From a bacterium (GTDB taxonomy: Bacteria; Eisenbacteria; RBG-16-71-46; CAIMUX01), in NCBI GenBank assembly GCA_030431975.1, contig JAUIHP010000018.1, forward strand, positions 62,001 to 126,000: a stretch of DNA of 64,000 nucleotides, written 5' to 3'. A program made the position numbers and the translations under genes. The notes beneath the pieces are model-generated. The model was given only the letters and a program-made list of their open reading frames with translations, was not told where the DNA came from and did no database searches. How positions within the stretch are numbered: the first letter of the stretch is position 1; the number at the start of each line of letters is the position of its first letter. This document shows positions 34,474 to 43,924 of the stretch, in pieces.

Positions 34474-35081
34474 CGGTGGTCTCCTGCGCGGATGTTCCCG
34501 GGCCTTCCCGGCGAGGCCGAGCGGGTCACGACGGGACGCGCAGTCGTGCGTCCCGGAAAGTCGGAAGACTATGGGAAAGCGGGCCTTTGGGAAAGCGATC
34601 CGGGAAGCTGAGTTGGCGGAATGAAAAAGCGGGCTCGGCGGAATGAAAACGCCGGCCACGTCCCGCACGGATTCCTGAGGAGGGACAGCTTGGACATGGT
34701 GAGGGCCATGTCTTCAGTACGGATCAGTCGGCAGCCACTGTGCGAAACCGCAAACCAGATCCGCGTAGATTGGCGAAACCGAAGACTGGGAACACGCGCG
34801 GCAGTGCATGAAAGACGCCAAGCCAGGGGGCTCGTCGGGACTGGCTCAGGTCAGGTTCCTAGTTCGAATCCGCTTCCTCTACTCCATTCCTGCTAAGGTC
34901 CGCGCCGGACGGGCCGGCGAGTCATGTAGGAGTCGCCCCGTCGCCCTGCGTGATACTTCGAACCGGAAAAAAGTTTCGATTTCTGCTAACCTCTTATCTT
35001 GCAGCAATATAATTGCCACTAAGCGAAACCTGACTGATTGTTCCAGTAGGTGCCCGCCACCGTTTCCGCTACGGTCCGCAG
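34474..35081. other. Long intergenic region before the GNAT gene
   Basis: 608 bases with no credible ORF. The right part (about 34970-35020) is A/T-rich, with a perfect TATAAT at 35008-35013 inside the palindrome GCAATATAATTGC (35004-35016). A GTTCGAATCC string near 34862 looks like a tRNA T-loop but has no matching arms. The rest shows nothing I recognise. Confidence 0.5.
35070..35075 (+). promoter_or_regulatory. -10 hexamer of a leaderless GNAT transcript
   Basis: TACGGT ends 6 nt before the ATG at 35082. An alternative upstream -10 is TATAAT at 35008-35013, which would leave a leader of about 60 nt without a ribosome site. Confidence 0.4.
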
Positions 35082-35582
35082 ATGAATCCTGAGCTGGAAC
35101 TACGTCCCTTCCGACCTGACGACACGGATGCAGCGATCGACCTTTGGGTTCGGGCTCGCTGGGATTCACAACCCTGGTTGGAGAAGCGGATGGGGTACAG
35201 CGCGCAGCAGGATCGGGCCCAGTTTCGTGACTACATTTGTCGTAAGTTCGAACTCTGGGTCGCGGATCGAGGAAGCTTCGTCCTCGGGTGGATGGCCCTT
35301 TCGAACGGTCAAATCGAGTACCTGTATGTGGATCCGGTCTTCCACAGAAGGGGAGTCGGAACTGCCCTGCTGCATAAGGCGCGCGAGGCAAACCCGAACC
35401 GACTTTCCCTCTACACTCACCAAAGGAATGAGGGCGCCTGTGCCTTCTACGAATCGAACGGCTTCGTCCCCGTCGAGTACGGGATCAGCCCACCACCGGA
35501 GAACGAGCCGGACGTGCGCTATGAGTGGAGTCTGGACGGACAGCTGAAGAGGGCCGCCCCACCCGCCCCGAGCCCCAACTGA
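35082..35582 (+). CDS. GNAT family N-acetyltransferase
   Basis: 166 residues with the acetyl-CoA loop of the GNAT fold: IEYLYVDPVFHRRGVGTALLHKA near residue 82 (R/Q-x-x-G-x-G/A type), followed by the LYTHQRNEGACAFYESNGF beta-bulge and last helix. The acceptor (amine of a small molecule or protein) cannot be told. It lies alone on the + strand between queF and htpG. The last 20 residues, Pro-rich, are outside the domain. Confidence 0.9.
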   Translation: MNPELELRPFRPDDTDAAIDLWVRARWDSQPWLEKRMGYSAQQDRAQFRDYICRKFELWVADRGSFVLGWMALSNGQIEYLYVDPVFHRRGVGTALLHKAREANPNRLSLYTHQRNEGACAFYESNGFVPVEYGISPPPENEPDVRYEWSLDGQLKRAAPPAPSPN

Positions 35583-35768
35583 CGTCGGAGATTGGGATGA
35601 TCGGCAACCGAATGGCTGCTTCCCGCATCCCAACTGTCGGCGAGCGCTTTTTGAGGAAGGGGCTTGCCGGGGGCAAAGCAAACCCCGCAATCTTCGTCCC
35701 GCGCCCGAGGGCCGCGACGCGCGAACAGGGAGTCGCGGTAAACACCCACTACAAAGAGGAGAAAACGG

Positions 35769-37691
35769 ATGTCGACCACGGTCGAGCGTCATGAGTTTCA
35801 GGCGGAGGCAAAGCAACTACTGGATCTGATGATCCACTCCGTCTATTCCAACAAAGAGATCTTCCTGCGGGAGCTGATCTCCAATGCTTCCGACGCCATC
35901 GACAAACGCCGGGTCGCGTCCCTCTCCGACAGCGAGATCGAGTTTCCGGCCGAACCTGAGATTCGGATCGAGGTCGATGACGCCAACCGAACCCTGACTT
36001 TGATCGACACGGGAATCGGAATGAGCCGATCCGAGGTCGTCGAGTACATCGGAACCCTGGCCAAGTCGGGAACGAAAGAGTTCCTGGCCAAGATGAAGGA
36101 AGCCAAGGAAGCCGGGTCGCCCGAGCTCATCGGACAGTTCGGAGTTGGCTTCTACTCTTCTTTCCTGGTCGCGGACCGTGTCGATATGACGACCCGCCGG
36201 GCCGGAGAAGACACCGCAACGCTCTGGAAGTCGAGCGGCGACGGCACCTACACGCTGGACGACGCCGAACGCGACGAGGCCGGGACCTCGATCACGCTTC
36301 ATCTCAAACCGGCCGACGAAGAGAACGGCCTCGACGACTTCACCAAGGAATGGAAGATCCGCGAGATCGTCAAGAAGTACTCCGACTTCGTGACCTACCC
36401 CGTGAAGATGGAGATCGAGCGCACCGAGGGCGAGGGCGACGAAGTCAAGACCGTCCGTGAGATGGAAACCCTCAACTCGATGAAGGCCATCTGGGCCCGA
36501 GACCCCGGCGAGGTCGAGGACGACGAGTACAACGAATTCTACAAGCACATCTCACATGACTGGACGGATCCGCTGACCCGCATCCGGTTCAAGGCAGAGG
36601 GAACGCTCGAGTACACAATGTTGCTCTTCATCCCTTCGCAGGCGCCGATGGATCTCTTCCAGTTTCAGCAGCGACGCGGGGTCAATCTCTACGTAAAGCG
36701 CATCTTCATCATGGATGACTGTGAAGATCTGGTTCCGACCCATCTCCGCTTCGTTCGCGGCGTCGTCGATTCGGAGGACCTCTCACTCAACATCTCGCGT
36801 GAGATTCTGCAACAGGACCGCCAGATCCAACTCATGCGCAAGCAGCTCGAGAAGAAGGTTCTGAGCGAGATCGAGCGTCTGAAGAGAGACGACAAGGAGA
36901 AATTCCAGACGTTCTGGCAGCACTTCGGCGCTGTTCTCAAAGAAGGGATCTTTGGAGGCTTCGGCCAAAGTGAGAACGCCGAGCAGATCCTCTCTCTTTG
37001 CCTTTTCGATTCGACGAAAGAAGAGCGGGTCACCCTGAGTGACTACGTCTCACGCATGCAGTCCGGCCAGGAGAAGATCTACTACATGACGGGAGAGAAC
37101 CGCGAGGTTCTCAGCCACTCTCCGCATCTGGAGGCTTACAAGAAGAAGGAGTTGGAGGTCCTGTTCCTGACCGATCCGGTCGACGAGGTCTGGACGGGAT
37201 CGATGCCGCCGAAGTACCAGGACTACGAGTTCGAGTCCGTGGGCAAAGGCTCTGCAGATCTGGGAAGCGAAGAGGAGAAGAAGGAAGCCGAGGAGAAACT
37301 CGACAAGCAGAAGGACGAGTTCGGCTCCCTGCTCGAAGCGCTTCAGAAGCACCTGGACGACGACGTCAAGGAAGTGCGGCTCTCACGACGGCTCACGGAG
37401 TCGCCGGCCTGTCTGGTCGGCGACGAGCACGACATGACGCCTCAGATGGAGCAGATGCTAAAAAGCATGGGGCGGGATCCCGGCAAGCAGAAGCGCATTC
37501 TCGAACTCAATCCCGATCACCCGATTCTCGGTTCTCTGAAGAAAGCGTTCAGTGAGAATGCGGACGACGCGCAGATCGCAGACTATGCCCACCTCATCCA
37601 CGGTCAGGCGACTTTGGCCGAAGGTGGAAAGCTGGCCGATCCGGCGCGTTTCAGCCGGCTGCTTACGGAGCTGATGACGAAGGCCATGTAG
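35769..37691 (+). CDS. htpG: Molecular chaperone HtpG (Hsp90)
   Basis: 640-residue cytosolic ATP-dependent chaperone, full length. The GHKL ATPase N-domain has LRELISNASDAIDKRR near residue 34, DTGIGMSRSE near 80 and QFGVGFYSSF near 120. The middle domain contains the catalytic Arg region (NISREILQQ near 342), and the C-terminal dimerisation domain runs from about 510. The ATG at 35769 has GAGGAGAAAA directly upstream. No CIRCE element was found before it. It is followed after 54 bases by the APH-like gene. Confidence 0.98.
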   Translation: MSTTVERHEFQAEAKQLLDLMIHSVYSNKEIFLRELISNASDAIDKRRVASLSDSEIEFPAEPEIRIEVDDANRTLTLIDTGIGMSRSEVVEYIGTLAKSGTKEFLAKMKEAKEAGSPELIGQFGVGFYSSFLVADRVDMTTRRAGEDTATLWKSSGDGTYTLDDAERDEAGTSITLHLKPADEENGLDDFTKEWKIREIVKKYSDFVTYPVKMEIERTEGEGDEVKTVREMETLNSMKAIWARDPGEVEDDEYNEFYKHISHDWTDPLTRIRFKAEGTLEYTMLLFIPSQAPMDLFQFQQRRGVNLYVKRIFIMDDCEDLVPTHLRFVRGVVDSEDLSLNISREILQQDRQIQLMRKQLEKKVLSEIERLKRDDKEKFQTFWQHFGAVLKEGIFGGFGQSENAEQILSLCLFDSTKEERVTLSDYVSRMQSGQEKIYYMTGENREVLSHSPHLEAYKKKELEVLFLTDPVDEVWTGSMPPKYQDYEFESVGKGSADLGSEEEKKEAEEKLDKQKDEFGSLLEALQKHLDDDVKEVRLSRRLTESPACLVGDEHDMTPQMEQMLKSMGRDPGKQKRILELNPDHPILGSLKKAFSENADDAQIADYAHLIHGQATLAEGGKLADPARFSRLLTELMTKAM

Positions 37692-37745
37692 CTCCACCGT
37701 AGGGGTTCAGCCCCAGGGGTCCGGCCGTAGGGAAAGTGAAGGAAC

Positions 37746-38732
37746 ATGGAAGAATCGGTCGCTCGGCTGTTCACCGACGACATCAGGGAAGAAGCCGCTC
37801 GTGCCTTTGGCGCCGGCGGTGATTCCCTGGAATCGCTCGGGGACTTCGAAAGCTACGTCTACGGCTATGAAGCGGACGGAGAAAATCGGGTTCTTCGAAT
37901 CACACATCCCTCCCACCGAAGTGCGGAGCAGATCGAGGCGGAACTGCATTGGGTCGAGTATCTGGCCGAGAGAGGCGTTCGCTTCGCAAGACCGGTCCGC
38001 ACCCGAAGTGGGAGTTGGACCCACACCGTCGACCGCGGCGAGGCAGTGTTTCACGCCTGCGCCTTCGAACGCGTTCCCGGTCGCATGCCGACCGCCGCGG
38101 ACTTCGGCCCCGAACTCTTCACGGAGTGGGGTCGCTTCCTCGGTCGAACCCATGCCCTGACCCGGGACTACGAACCCCCTTCCGGTACGGAGACCCGGTA
38201 CTCGTGGTCCGACGATCCCTACATCCAAAAGGGGCGTTCGTGGATTCCTGAAGTAGACGGCCACCTTCGCGATCAGTGGACCCGAACTTTCGACGAAATG
38301 GGACGACTTCCCCAGGATCGAGATTCCTTCGGTATCTGCCACACCGATCTGCACCCGTACAACTTCCATGTCCACGAGGGCCGCATCTTCGGGTTCGACA
38401 CCGATGACTGTTCCTACAACTGGTTCGTCGAAGACCTGAGTTCGGTCTTCTACTACGGGACGGGACACGAAGGGGCCGGGAAGGATCGACAGGAGTTCTT
38501 CAGCTGGGCCTGGCCGGCGTTTTGGCGAGCCTACAAAGCCGAGCACAACCTCGATCCGATCTGGCTGGATCGAATTCACCTCTTCCAACGCGCGCGCGTC
38601 CTCACCCTCTTCGCGCTTCTGCACATGAAGTTCGAACCGGGCGACGAAGAGCGGGAGCCCTACCTTCCGAAGCTGCGCCGTTTGCTGGAACGCGACGGGA
38701 CCATCCTCGACTTCAACTACGAAGACGTTTGA
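37746..38732 (+). CDS. Aminoglycoside-phosphotransferase-like kinase
   Basis: 328 residues of the APH/choline-kinase superfamily. The Brenner-type catalytic motif CHTDLHPYNFHV is near residue 200, and the metal-binding FGFDTDDCSYNWFVEDLS segment follows near 215. The N-lobe start is LGDFESYVYGYEADG. It resembles the SrkA/YihE and homoserine-kinase-like branch more than drug-modifying enzymes, and the substrate is unknown. AAGGAAC lies just before the ATG. It could be cotranscribed with htpG, which would fit a stress role (inference). Confidence 0.85.
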   Translation: MEESVARLFTDDIREEAARAFGAGGDSLESLGDFESYVYGYEADGENRVLRITHPSHRSAEQIEAELHWVEYLAERGVRFARPVRTRSGSWTHTVDRGEAVFHACAFERVPGRMPTAADFGPELFTEWGRFLGRTHALTRDYEPPSGTETRYSWSDDPYIQKGRSWIPEVDGHLRDQWTRTFDEMGRLPQDRDSFGICHTDLHPYNFHVHEGRIFGFDTDDCSYNWFVEDLSSVFYYGTGHEGAGKDRQEFFSWAWPAFWRAYKAEHNLDPIWLDRIHLFQRARVLTLFALLHMKFEPGDEEREPYLPKLRRLLERDGTILDFNYEDV

Positions 38733-38788
38733 CGCGAACAAGCAAGAGGATCAGAAGCGGCTGCGCTCCGACCCTCATCGAGATCCGC

Positions 38789-40204
38789 CTAGGCGACCTG
38801 TAGCTGCTTCTTCTCGTGCTCCTCGTGCAGGTCGAGATAGGCCACACGGTAGGCCTCAGCCATCGTCGGAAAGTTGAAGATGCTTTCCGCGAAACAACTG
38901 ACCGGACTTCCGGACATCATCGCCATCTGCCCGACGTGAACGAGTTCGGTCGCTCCTTCACCGATGATGTGAACACCGAGCAACTTGCCGGTGGCGACGT
39001 CGGCCACGATCTTGAGCATCCCGTAGGTCTCGCCGGCGATCTGTCCGCGAGCGAGTTCTCCGAACTCCGCGCGACCGACCGCGACGTGCTCATAACGTTC
39101 CCAGGCCTCGGCCTCGGTCAATCCGACACTCGAGATCTCCGGAATCGTGTAGATGCCCGTCGGGATCATCTCCTGCGAGTCACCCAGGTCGAGTCCGAGC
39201 GCATGTCGCGCCGCACGACGTCCCTGCTCCATGGACGAGGAGACCAGCGACGGCGGACCGATGATGTCGCCGCAGGCATAGACGCCGGGGACGCTCGTGC
39301 GCAGGAACTCGTCGACTTTGACGTGGCCCCGGTCCGTCAGCTCGAGGCCGATCTTGTTTGCTCCAACACCTTCCAGATTGGGAACGCGGCCCAGGGCACA
39401 AAGTGCTTTGTCGGCACGGCGCTTCTGCCCGCCGTCGGTCTCGACCTCGACGGCATCGAACCCGTTCCACTCCATCCGGGCCACTCGATCCTGGCCGATG
39501 TACTCCCCTCCCATCGCCTGAAAGTCTTTGACGAAGCGGTCCGTGAGGTCTTCCTCCAGGAAGAAGAGCGGCCGGGGAGCTTTGTCGATCATCGTCACCT
39601 TGACGCCGAGCGCGGCGAAAATGGACGCGTACTCCGATGCGATGACTCCGCCGCCCAGGACGATGAGAGAGTCCGGCAGATAGGTCATGGAAAGGATGGA
39701 ATCGCTGTCGTAGATGCGCTCGTGATCGATCGGTATGCCCGGAGGGCGACGAGGCTGGGAGCCCGCAGCAAGAATGATCGTGTTCCCGCGAACAACCCGC
39801 TTCTGTCCGCTCGGTGATTGCACCTCGATTTCGTTCGGGCCGAGAAAACGGCCTCGGCCGTGGGCGATCTCGACACCATTGCGCTCGAGTTGGTTTGTCA
39901 TGTACCGAACATGGCCGTCAATGACACGATCGAGGCTCAGCATCAACGAGTCGATGCGCATGTTCTCGGGAATCTCCATGTTGCTGGAGAGCGCGGTCGT
40001 GCGGCGCTGGAACCGCCGCATGATGAGAGTGGTTTCCCGCATCGTCTTGCTGGGAATCGTGCCGCGGTGAACGCAGGCGCCCCCGAGGGTGCGGCTCTTT
40101 TCGATGAGGAGGCAGCTCTTCCCGCTCTTGCGCGCCTGAATGGCGGCTTTCTGGCCGGCAGGACCGGAGCCGATGATGACAAAGTCGAAAGATTCCGTGC
40201 TCAT
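38789..40204 (-). CDS. sthA: Soluble pyridine nucleotide transhydrogenase (Si-specific)
   Basis: 471-residue FAD flavoprotein that moves hydride between NADPH and NAD+. It has the lipoamide-dehydrogenase layout: IIGSGPAGQKAAIQA at residue 10 (FAD), GGACVHRGTIPSKTMRE near 42, in which the second redox Cys of the CxxxxC disulfide is Thr (a hallmark of SthA), an NAD(P) Rossmann motif VLGGGVIASEYASIFAALG near 180, and the VYACGDIIGPP FAD motif near 305. The ATG overlaps the stop of the HDOD gene as ATGA, so the pair is coupled. It fits the NADP-dependent malic enzyme nearby in NADPH balance. Confidence 0.95.
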   Translation of the reverse strand: MSTESFDFVIIGSGPAGQKAAIQARKSGKSCLLIEKSRTLGGACVHRGTIPSKTMRETTLIMRRFQRRTTALSSNMEIPENMRIDSLMLSLDRVIDGHVRYMTNQLERNGVEIAHGRGRFLGPNEIEVQSPSGQKRVVRGNTIILAAGSQPRRPPGIPIDHERIYDSDSILSMTYLPDSLIVLGGGVIASEYASIFAALGVKVTMIDKAPRPLFFLEEDLTDRFVKDFQAMGGEYIGQDRVARMEWNGFDAVEVETDGGQKRRADKALCALGRVPNLEGVGANKIGLELTDRGHVKVDEFLRTSVPGVYACGDIIGPPSLVSSSMEQGRRAARHALGLDLGDSQEMIPTGIYTIPEISSVGLTEAEAWERYEHVAVGRAEFGELARGQIAGETYGMLKIVADVATGKLLGVHIIGEGATELVHVGQMAMMSGSPVSCFAESIFNFPTMAEAYRVAYLDLHEEHEKKQLQVA

Positions 40205-41262
40205 ACAAAAAGCTCCATCGTTTCGCGAACGTCATCGGATCGGGAGAGCAATTCATCGACGTCGTCGGGATAGAGGTCCAACTCACCGAATGCAGGCTGC
40301 GACTTGAGCGCGTCGCGTCTGACGTCCGCTCCGGACTCGACATCCTCTCCCGATTCACTGCCGACCGGACGGCCCCCGTTTGCCTCAGCATCACCGCCCG
40401 CGCCTTCGACGAGTTCCAAATCGACATCAGGAATCGGCCCGACCTGACCCGGTTGAAGATCGCCCTGGCATAGGCTGAGAGCCGGTTGTGCCTCTTGCGC
40501 GGCTTCCGCGCCGGACTGCGGCGCCCCCTGGGACTTTCCGTCGTCCAGCAGATAACCGGCCAGGGCGTCTGCAAGAATGGCGACACGGGCGTCATCCCCG
40601 TACTGCGGGGCCTGCGCGTACATGTGGTGGTAGTAGATGGATTCGACGACCAGATCCGGGAGGCCCCAGGAACCGGCCATACGCGCACCCACGGTGGCGT
40701 GGTATTCCTCCGCCAGACTCCAGGCGACTTCCTTGGGAATCTCGTAGCCGAGTTCGTCGCAGATCTCCTGTGTGGTCTGAAGGAGAATCGGAAAGCCGAC
40801 GTTCTGTAGCAGACCGCACAGCAACGCGCTCTCTGCCGACTTTCGACGCATGCGCCCGATCTCTCGGGCGAAGGCGCCGGCCGCTGCCGCGCGGCGCCAC
40901 AGATACCGGACCTCGTCCTCGTGACCTGGAACTTTGAACGCTACAGACTTTGCGGCCAGGGCAACCGCCAGATCGGCAATGACTCTCATACCCAGGCGAC
41001 TGATGGCCTGCTGCAAAGAGACGATCTGGACGCTGGGCAGGTAGAGCGGAGAATTCGCGACCCGCAGCAGATGGGCGGCCAGGGCCTGATCACCATGGAT
41101 CAGCTCCGAGAGTTCGGTCCCGCTCGTTTCCATCGAACGCGTCAGCTCGATGACCTGGGTCACGACGGTCGAAAGGACCGGCATCTGCAGCTCGCCCTCG
41201 ACGATCTTGCGCTCGAGCATGGTTCGGACGGTGGCAGTGACGTTGGAATCCGGCGCAGTCAT
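40201..41262 (-). CDS. HDOD-domain protein
   Basis: 353 residues. Residues about 25-215 form an HDOD domain (MPVLSTVVTQVIELTRS, LLRVANSPLYLPSVQIVSLQQAISRLG), a catalytically dead relative of HD phosphohydrolases found in signalling and stress regulators. The C-terminal 100 residues are acidic and low in complexity. AAGGAGG precedes the ATG. Coupling to sthA by a 4-base overlap suggests redox or energy signalling, but that is a guess. No GGDEF or EAL domain is present. Confidence 0.88.
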   Translation of the reverse strand: MTAPDSNVTATVRTMLERKIVEGELQMPVLSTVVTQVIELTRSMETSGTELSELIHGDQALAAHLLRVANSPLYLPSVQIVSLQQAISRLGMRVIADLAVALAAKSVAFKVPGHEDEVRYLWRRAAAAGAFAREIGRMRRKSAESALLCGLLQNVGFPILLQTTQEICDELGYEIPKEVAWSLAEEYHATVGARMAGSWGLPDLVVESIYYHHMYAQAPQYGDDARVAILADALAGYLLDDGKSQGAPQSGAEAAQEAQPALSLCQGDLQPGQVGPIPDVDLELVEGAGGDAEANGGRPVGSESGEDVESGADVRRDALKSQPAFGELDLYPDDVDELLSRSDDVRETMELFV

Positions 41263-41440
41263 GAGCGGTCCTCCTCCTTCCGGTCTTCGGCTGGTCGGCG
41301 GGTGTTACTTGAGGGAAGGCCGACACTTCGGGACGGACGACCGTCAGATGGCCGTTTGTGCGTAGGAAGAAAGTTCCCTGGTACACCCACTCCCGAAACC
41401 CCTGACTCCTTGCGGCGGGGCTCCGGGGAGGCCGGGAATC

Positions 41441-42622
41441 TCAGTAGCAGACTCCGGCTTCACGAGCCGCGGCCTCCACGGCTTGGGCGACCTTCACCGG
41501 TACGGATCGGTCGAAGGCCTCGGGAAGAATGCGTCCCCGGGTCGGCTCCGGGATGCAGCCGACCAAAGCGTCGATGGCAGCCTGCTTCATCGAATCGGTG
41601 AAGCGCGTGGCGCGCGCTGCCAGGGCACCGCGAAACAGACCGGGGAATGCGAGGACGTTGTTGACCTGATTGGGATAGTCGCTGCGGCCGGTTCCGACGA
41701 TGGCCGCCCCGGCCACGACCGCCGCCGCCGGATCGATCTCCGGGATGGGATTCGCCATGGCCAGGATGACCGGCTTCGAGGCCATCCGCCGGACGTCATC
41801 ACCGTTCAGTAGGCCGCCCCGGCTGACTCCGACGAAGACATGGGCGCCTTCCAACGCGTCCCGCAGCGAACCGGTTTCCCCGTCCGGATTGGTTCTTCGC
41901 GCCAGGGTCTCTTTGACGTCGTCCTGCCTGTCGCGACCTGGGGCGAGGATGCCGCGGGAGTCGCAGATCCGCACCTGGCCGACCGCGGCTCCCCGGTTTT
42001 GATCCCCTTCCGGAACCATCAGGTGGGCGATGGCGCGACCGGCCGCTCCGGCGCCGCTGATCACGACCTTGAGGTCGGTCATGTCCCGGCCGAGAACCTT
42101 GACCGCGTTGCGCATGGCCGCGACAAGAACGATCGCGGTCCCGTGCTGGTCGTCGTGAAGGACCGGGATACCGATGTCCTGCAACCGGTCTTCGATCTCG
42201 AAGGCACGGGGCGCGGAGATGTCTTCCAGATTGATCCCGCCGTAGCTCGGCGCGATCGCTTTGACGACGGAAACGATCTCGTCGGGCTCGCGAGCGTCCA
42301 AAACGACCGGAACCGCGTCGACGCCGGCAAACTCCCGGAAGAGCGCCGCCTTGCCCTCCATTACGGGCAGAGCTGCCATCGGGCCGATGTCACCGAGTCC
42401 GAGAACCGCCGATCCATCCGAAACGACGGCTACGGTTCGGCCTTTCCAGGTGAGGTCCCAGGCGGCTCCCGGATCTTCCGCGATGGCTTCGCTCGGTCGC
42501 GCCACGCCCGGGGTGTAGGCCACGCTCAGGTCTTCCTGAGACTCCAGGCGCATCCGCGAGCGGACCTCGATCTTGCCCTGAGTCTCGCGATGCCGGGCCA
42601 ACGAACGCTCATAGATATCCAC
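41441..42622 (-). CDS. Malic enzyme (oxaloacetate-decarboxylating, short form)
   Basis: 393-residue enzyme for malate + NAD(P)+ to pyruvate + CO2 + NAD(P)H. N-terminal malic domain: YTPGVARPSEAI near residue 37, VVSDGSAVLGLGDIGPMAALPVMEGKA near 70 with the catalytic Lys, and DDQHGTAIV near 155. The NAD-binding domain has VVISGAGAAGRAIAHL near 186. It lacks the phosphotransacetylase-like extension of long MaeB proteins. The start is GTG with AGGGAG upstream. Cofactor choice was not determined. Confidence 0.93.
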   Translation of the reverse strand: MDIYERSLARHRETQGKIEVRSRMRLESQEDLSVAYTPGVARPSEAIAEDPGAAWDLTWKGRTVAVVSDGSAVLGLGDIGPMAALPVMEGKAALFREFAGVDAVPVVLDAREPDEIVSVVKAIAPSYGGINLEDISAPRAFEIEDRLQDIGIPVLHDDQHGTAIVLVAAMRNAVKVLGRDMTDLKVVISGAGAAGRAIAHLMVPEGDQNRGAAVGQVRICDSRGILAPGRDRQDDVKETLARRTNPDGETGSLRDALEGAHVFVGVSRGGLLNGDDVRRMASKPVILAMANPIPEIDPAAAVVAGAAIVGTGRSDYPNQVNNVLAFPGLFRGALAARATRFTDSMKQAAIDALVGCIPEPTRGRILPEAFDRSVPVKVAQAVEAAAREAGVCY

Positions 42623-42751
42623 GCCGAACTCCCTTCGATGCGACGCATCCCACGCGCGTCGGGCCGTCCGCCGGGAGGGGCATCCAAACGCCGAACCCGG
42701 GCCTCGCGCCGAACCGACGTACCCTGCGAGCCGGCTTGCGAGATCCCAAGT

Positions 42752-43579
42752 TCATCCGCTCGCGTCGGGGGCAGGCTCCTTTTGACGCTGAGGAATCTCT
42801 CCCTGGAGAGCTCCCTTCACGATGTCTTTTACGTCCGAAGCGAACTTCTTCCGAAGGATCCAGTCGAGAAACTCGGGATCCTCGGCCGCGACTTTTCGCA
42901 GGGACTCGCCCTTGTGGATCCCGAAATTGAAGACCGGCTCTCCGTTCTTCCAGAGAAAACGACGCTCGCTGTCGACGAAACGGGAATCCCTTCGGTTGAA
43001 CGCAGCGTCCAACGCCGGGACGTCGGTCGGGAGGTCGGGGTAGCGTTCGAGCTGGGCGAGCAGGACCTGCCACGTCGCGGCCGCGTCGGCGAGAGCTCCG
43101 TGGGCGCCTTCCAGCTCATCGTTGCAGTAGAAACGGAAGGCAGCCGTCAGGTCCCGCGGCTCCCTCTTGTGAAAGATGGCCTGCGCGTCGACCAGGCGGA
43201 CATCCTTCTCGTAGTCCCAGGCGATGTCCAGCCGACGGAACTCCGCGCGAAGAAGGGGAAGATCGAAGCGGCGGTGGTTGAAGCCGCACAAGTCCGCGTC
43301 GCGCAGAAAGTCGAGAACGTCCTCGCCGATGTCTTTGAAACTCGGAGCGCCCTTCACCCGCTCGGCGTCGATTCCGTGGACGGCGGTGGACTCTTCCGGG
43401 ATCCCGACCCCCGGATCGACGAGAGTGTGAAACTGATGGCGGGCGCCGTTGGGAGCCACCCGGATGAGCGCGATCTCGACGATCCGGTCGAGCTCGGCAT
43501 CCAGTCCCGTCGCTTCCAGGTCCAGAGTGACCAACGGCCGTGAGAGCTGTAACTTCCCTAGAGAGACGGTGTTCGTCAT
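42752..43579 (-). CDS. DnaQ-like 3'-5' exonuclease
   Basis: 275 residues with a DEDD exonuclease domain (about 13-180): TLDLEATGL carries the first Asp-x-Glu, GFNHRRFDLPLL the second Asp, and GAHGALADAAATW the HxxxxxD motif (DEDDh type). The C-terminal part contains FNFGIHKGESLRKVAAEDPEFLDWIL, like the short C-terminal module of ExoX-type nucleases. It probably trims DNA in repair; it has no polymerase partner here. The ATG at 43579 has AAGGAG 7 bases before it; an in-frame start nine codons earlier is less likely. Confidence 0.92.
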   Translation of the reverse strand: MTNTVSLGKLQLSRPLVTLDLEATGLDAELDRIVEIALIRVAPNGARHQFHTLVDPGVGIPEESTAVHGIDAERVKGAPSFKDIGEDVLDFLRDADLCGFNHRRFDLPLLRAEFRRLDIAWDYEKDVRLVDAQAIFHKREPRDLTAAFRFYCNDELEGAHGALADAAATWQVLLAQLERYPDLPTDVPALDAAFNRRDSRFVDSERRFLWKNGEPVFNFGIHKGESLRKVAAEDPEFLDWILRKKFASDVKDIVKGALQGEIPQRQKEPAPDASG

Positions 43580-43924
43580 CCCGGTCTCCTTGCCTGACGA
43601 GGCCAAGTTTCAGAGGCAAACTCCCAGGAGATCCTGCGAAATCCGGACCGACGGGTCGGCACCCGCGCGGAACGAAGTAGCCGACAAAAGGCCAACCGCC
43701 GCCTGCAAAGCCCCGGGAAGTGGACCGTCACCGATCATCGGGGCGCGGTCAACCCGCCGAATGACCGATAAGTTGACATGCGACGGTATCCGCTGCGCGG
43801 CGCCGGAGGCCCGTCCAAAGGCCGGCCGGACCCGGGTTCTGAGTGGTTCCTCTTCTCGACGGACCCGGATTCTAAGTGGTCCCACTTCTCGACGGACCCG
43901 GATCTATTCGTCCATACTGACCAA
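43580..43924. other. Intergenic region with tandem repeats
   Basis: 345 bases between the divergent exonuclease and transglycosylase genes. The left two thirds hold no recognisable signal; the right third holds the 33-bp repeats listed at 43828. The frame of the downstream gene stays open through the repeats, but the translated sequence does not look like a signal peptide. Confidence 0.5.
43828..43904 (+). repeat. 33-bp tandem repeat upstream of the transglycosylase gene
   Basis: Units at 43828-43860 and 43861-43893 (29 of 33 identical), plus an 11-base start of a third from 43894. The array ends about 20 bases before the ATG at 43925. CATACT, 6 nt before that ATG, is a near match to the leaderless -10. 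Confidence 0.8.

Noticed and set aside
34845-34885. tRNA-like T-loop (GTTCGAATCC followed by a CTCTACTCCA-like end)
   Set aside because: The five bases on either side of the loop do not pair, and no complementary 5' acceptor sequence lies 70-95 nt upstream. At most it is a remnant or attachment-site-like string.
37707-38741. 344-codon leftward frame opposite the APH-like kinase
   Set aside because: The rightward frame carries the HTDLHPYN catalytic motif and a ribosome site. The leftward translation has no family signal.
43828-43904. CRISPR array
   Set aside because: The repeats are directly tandem without spacers, and no cas gene is present anywhere in the window.
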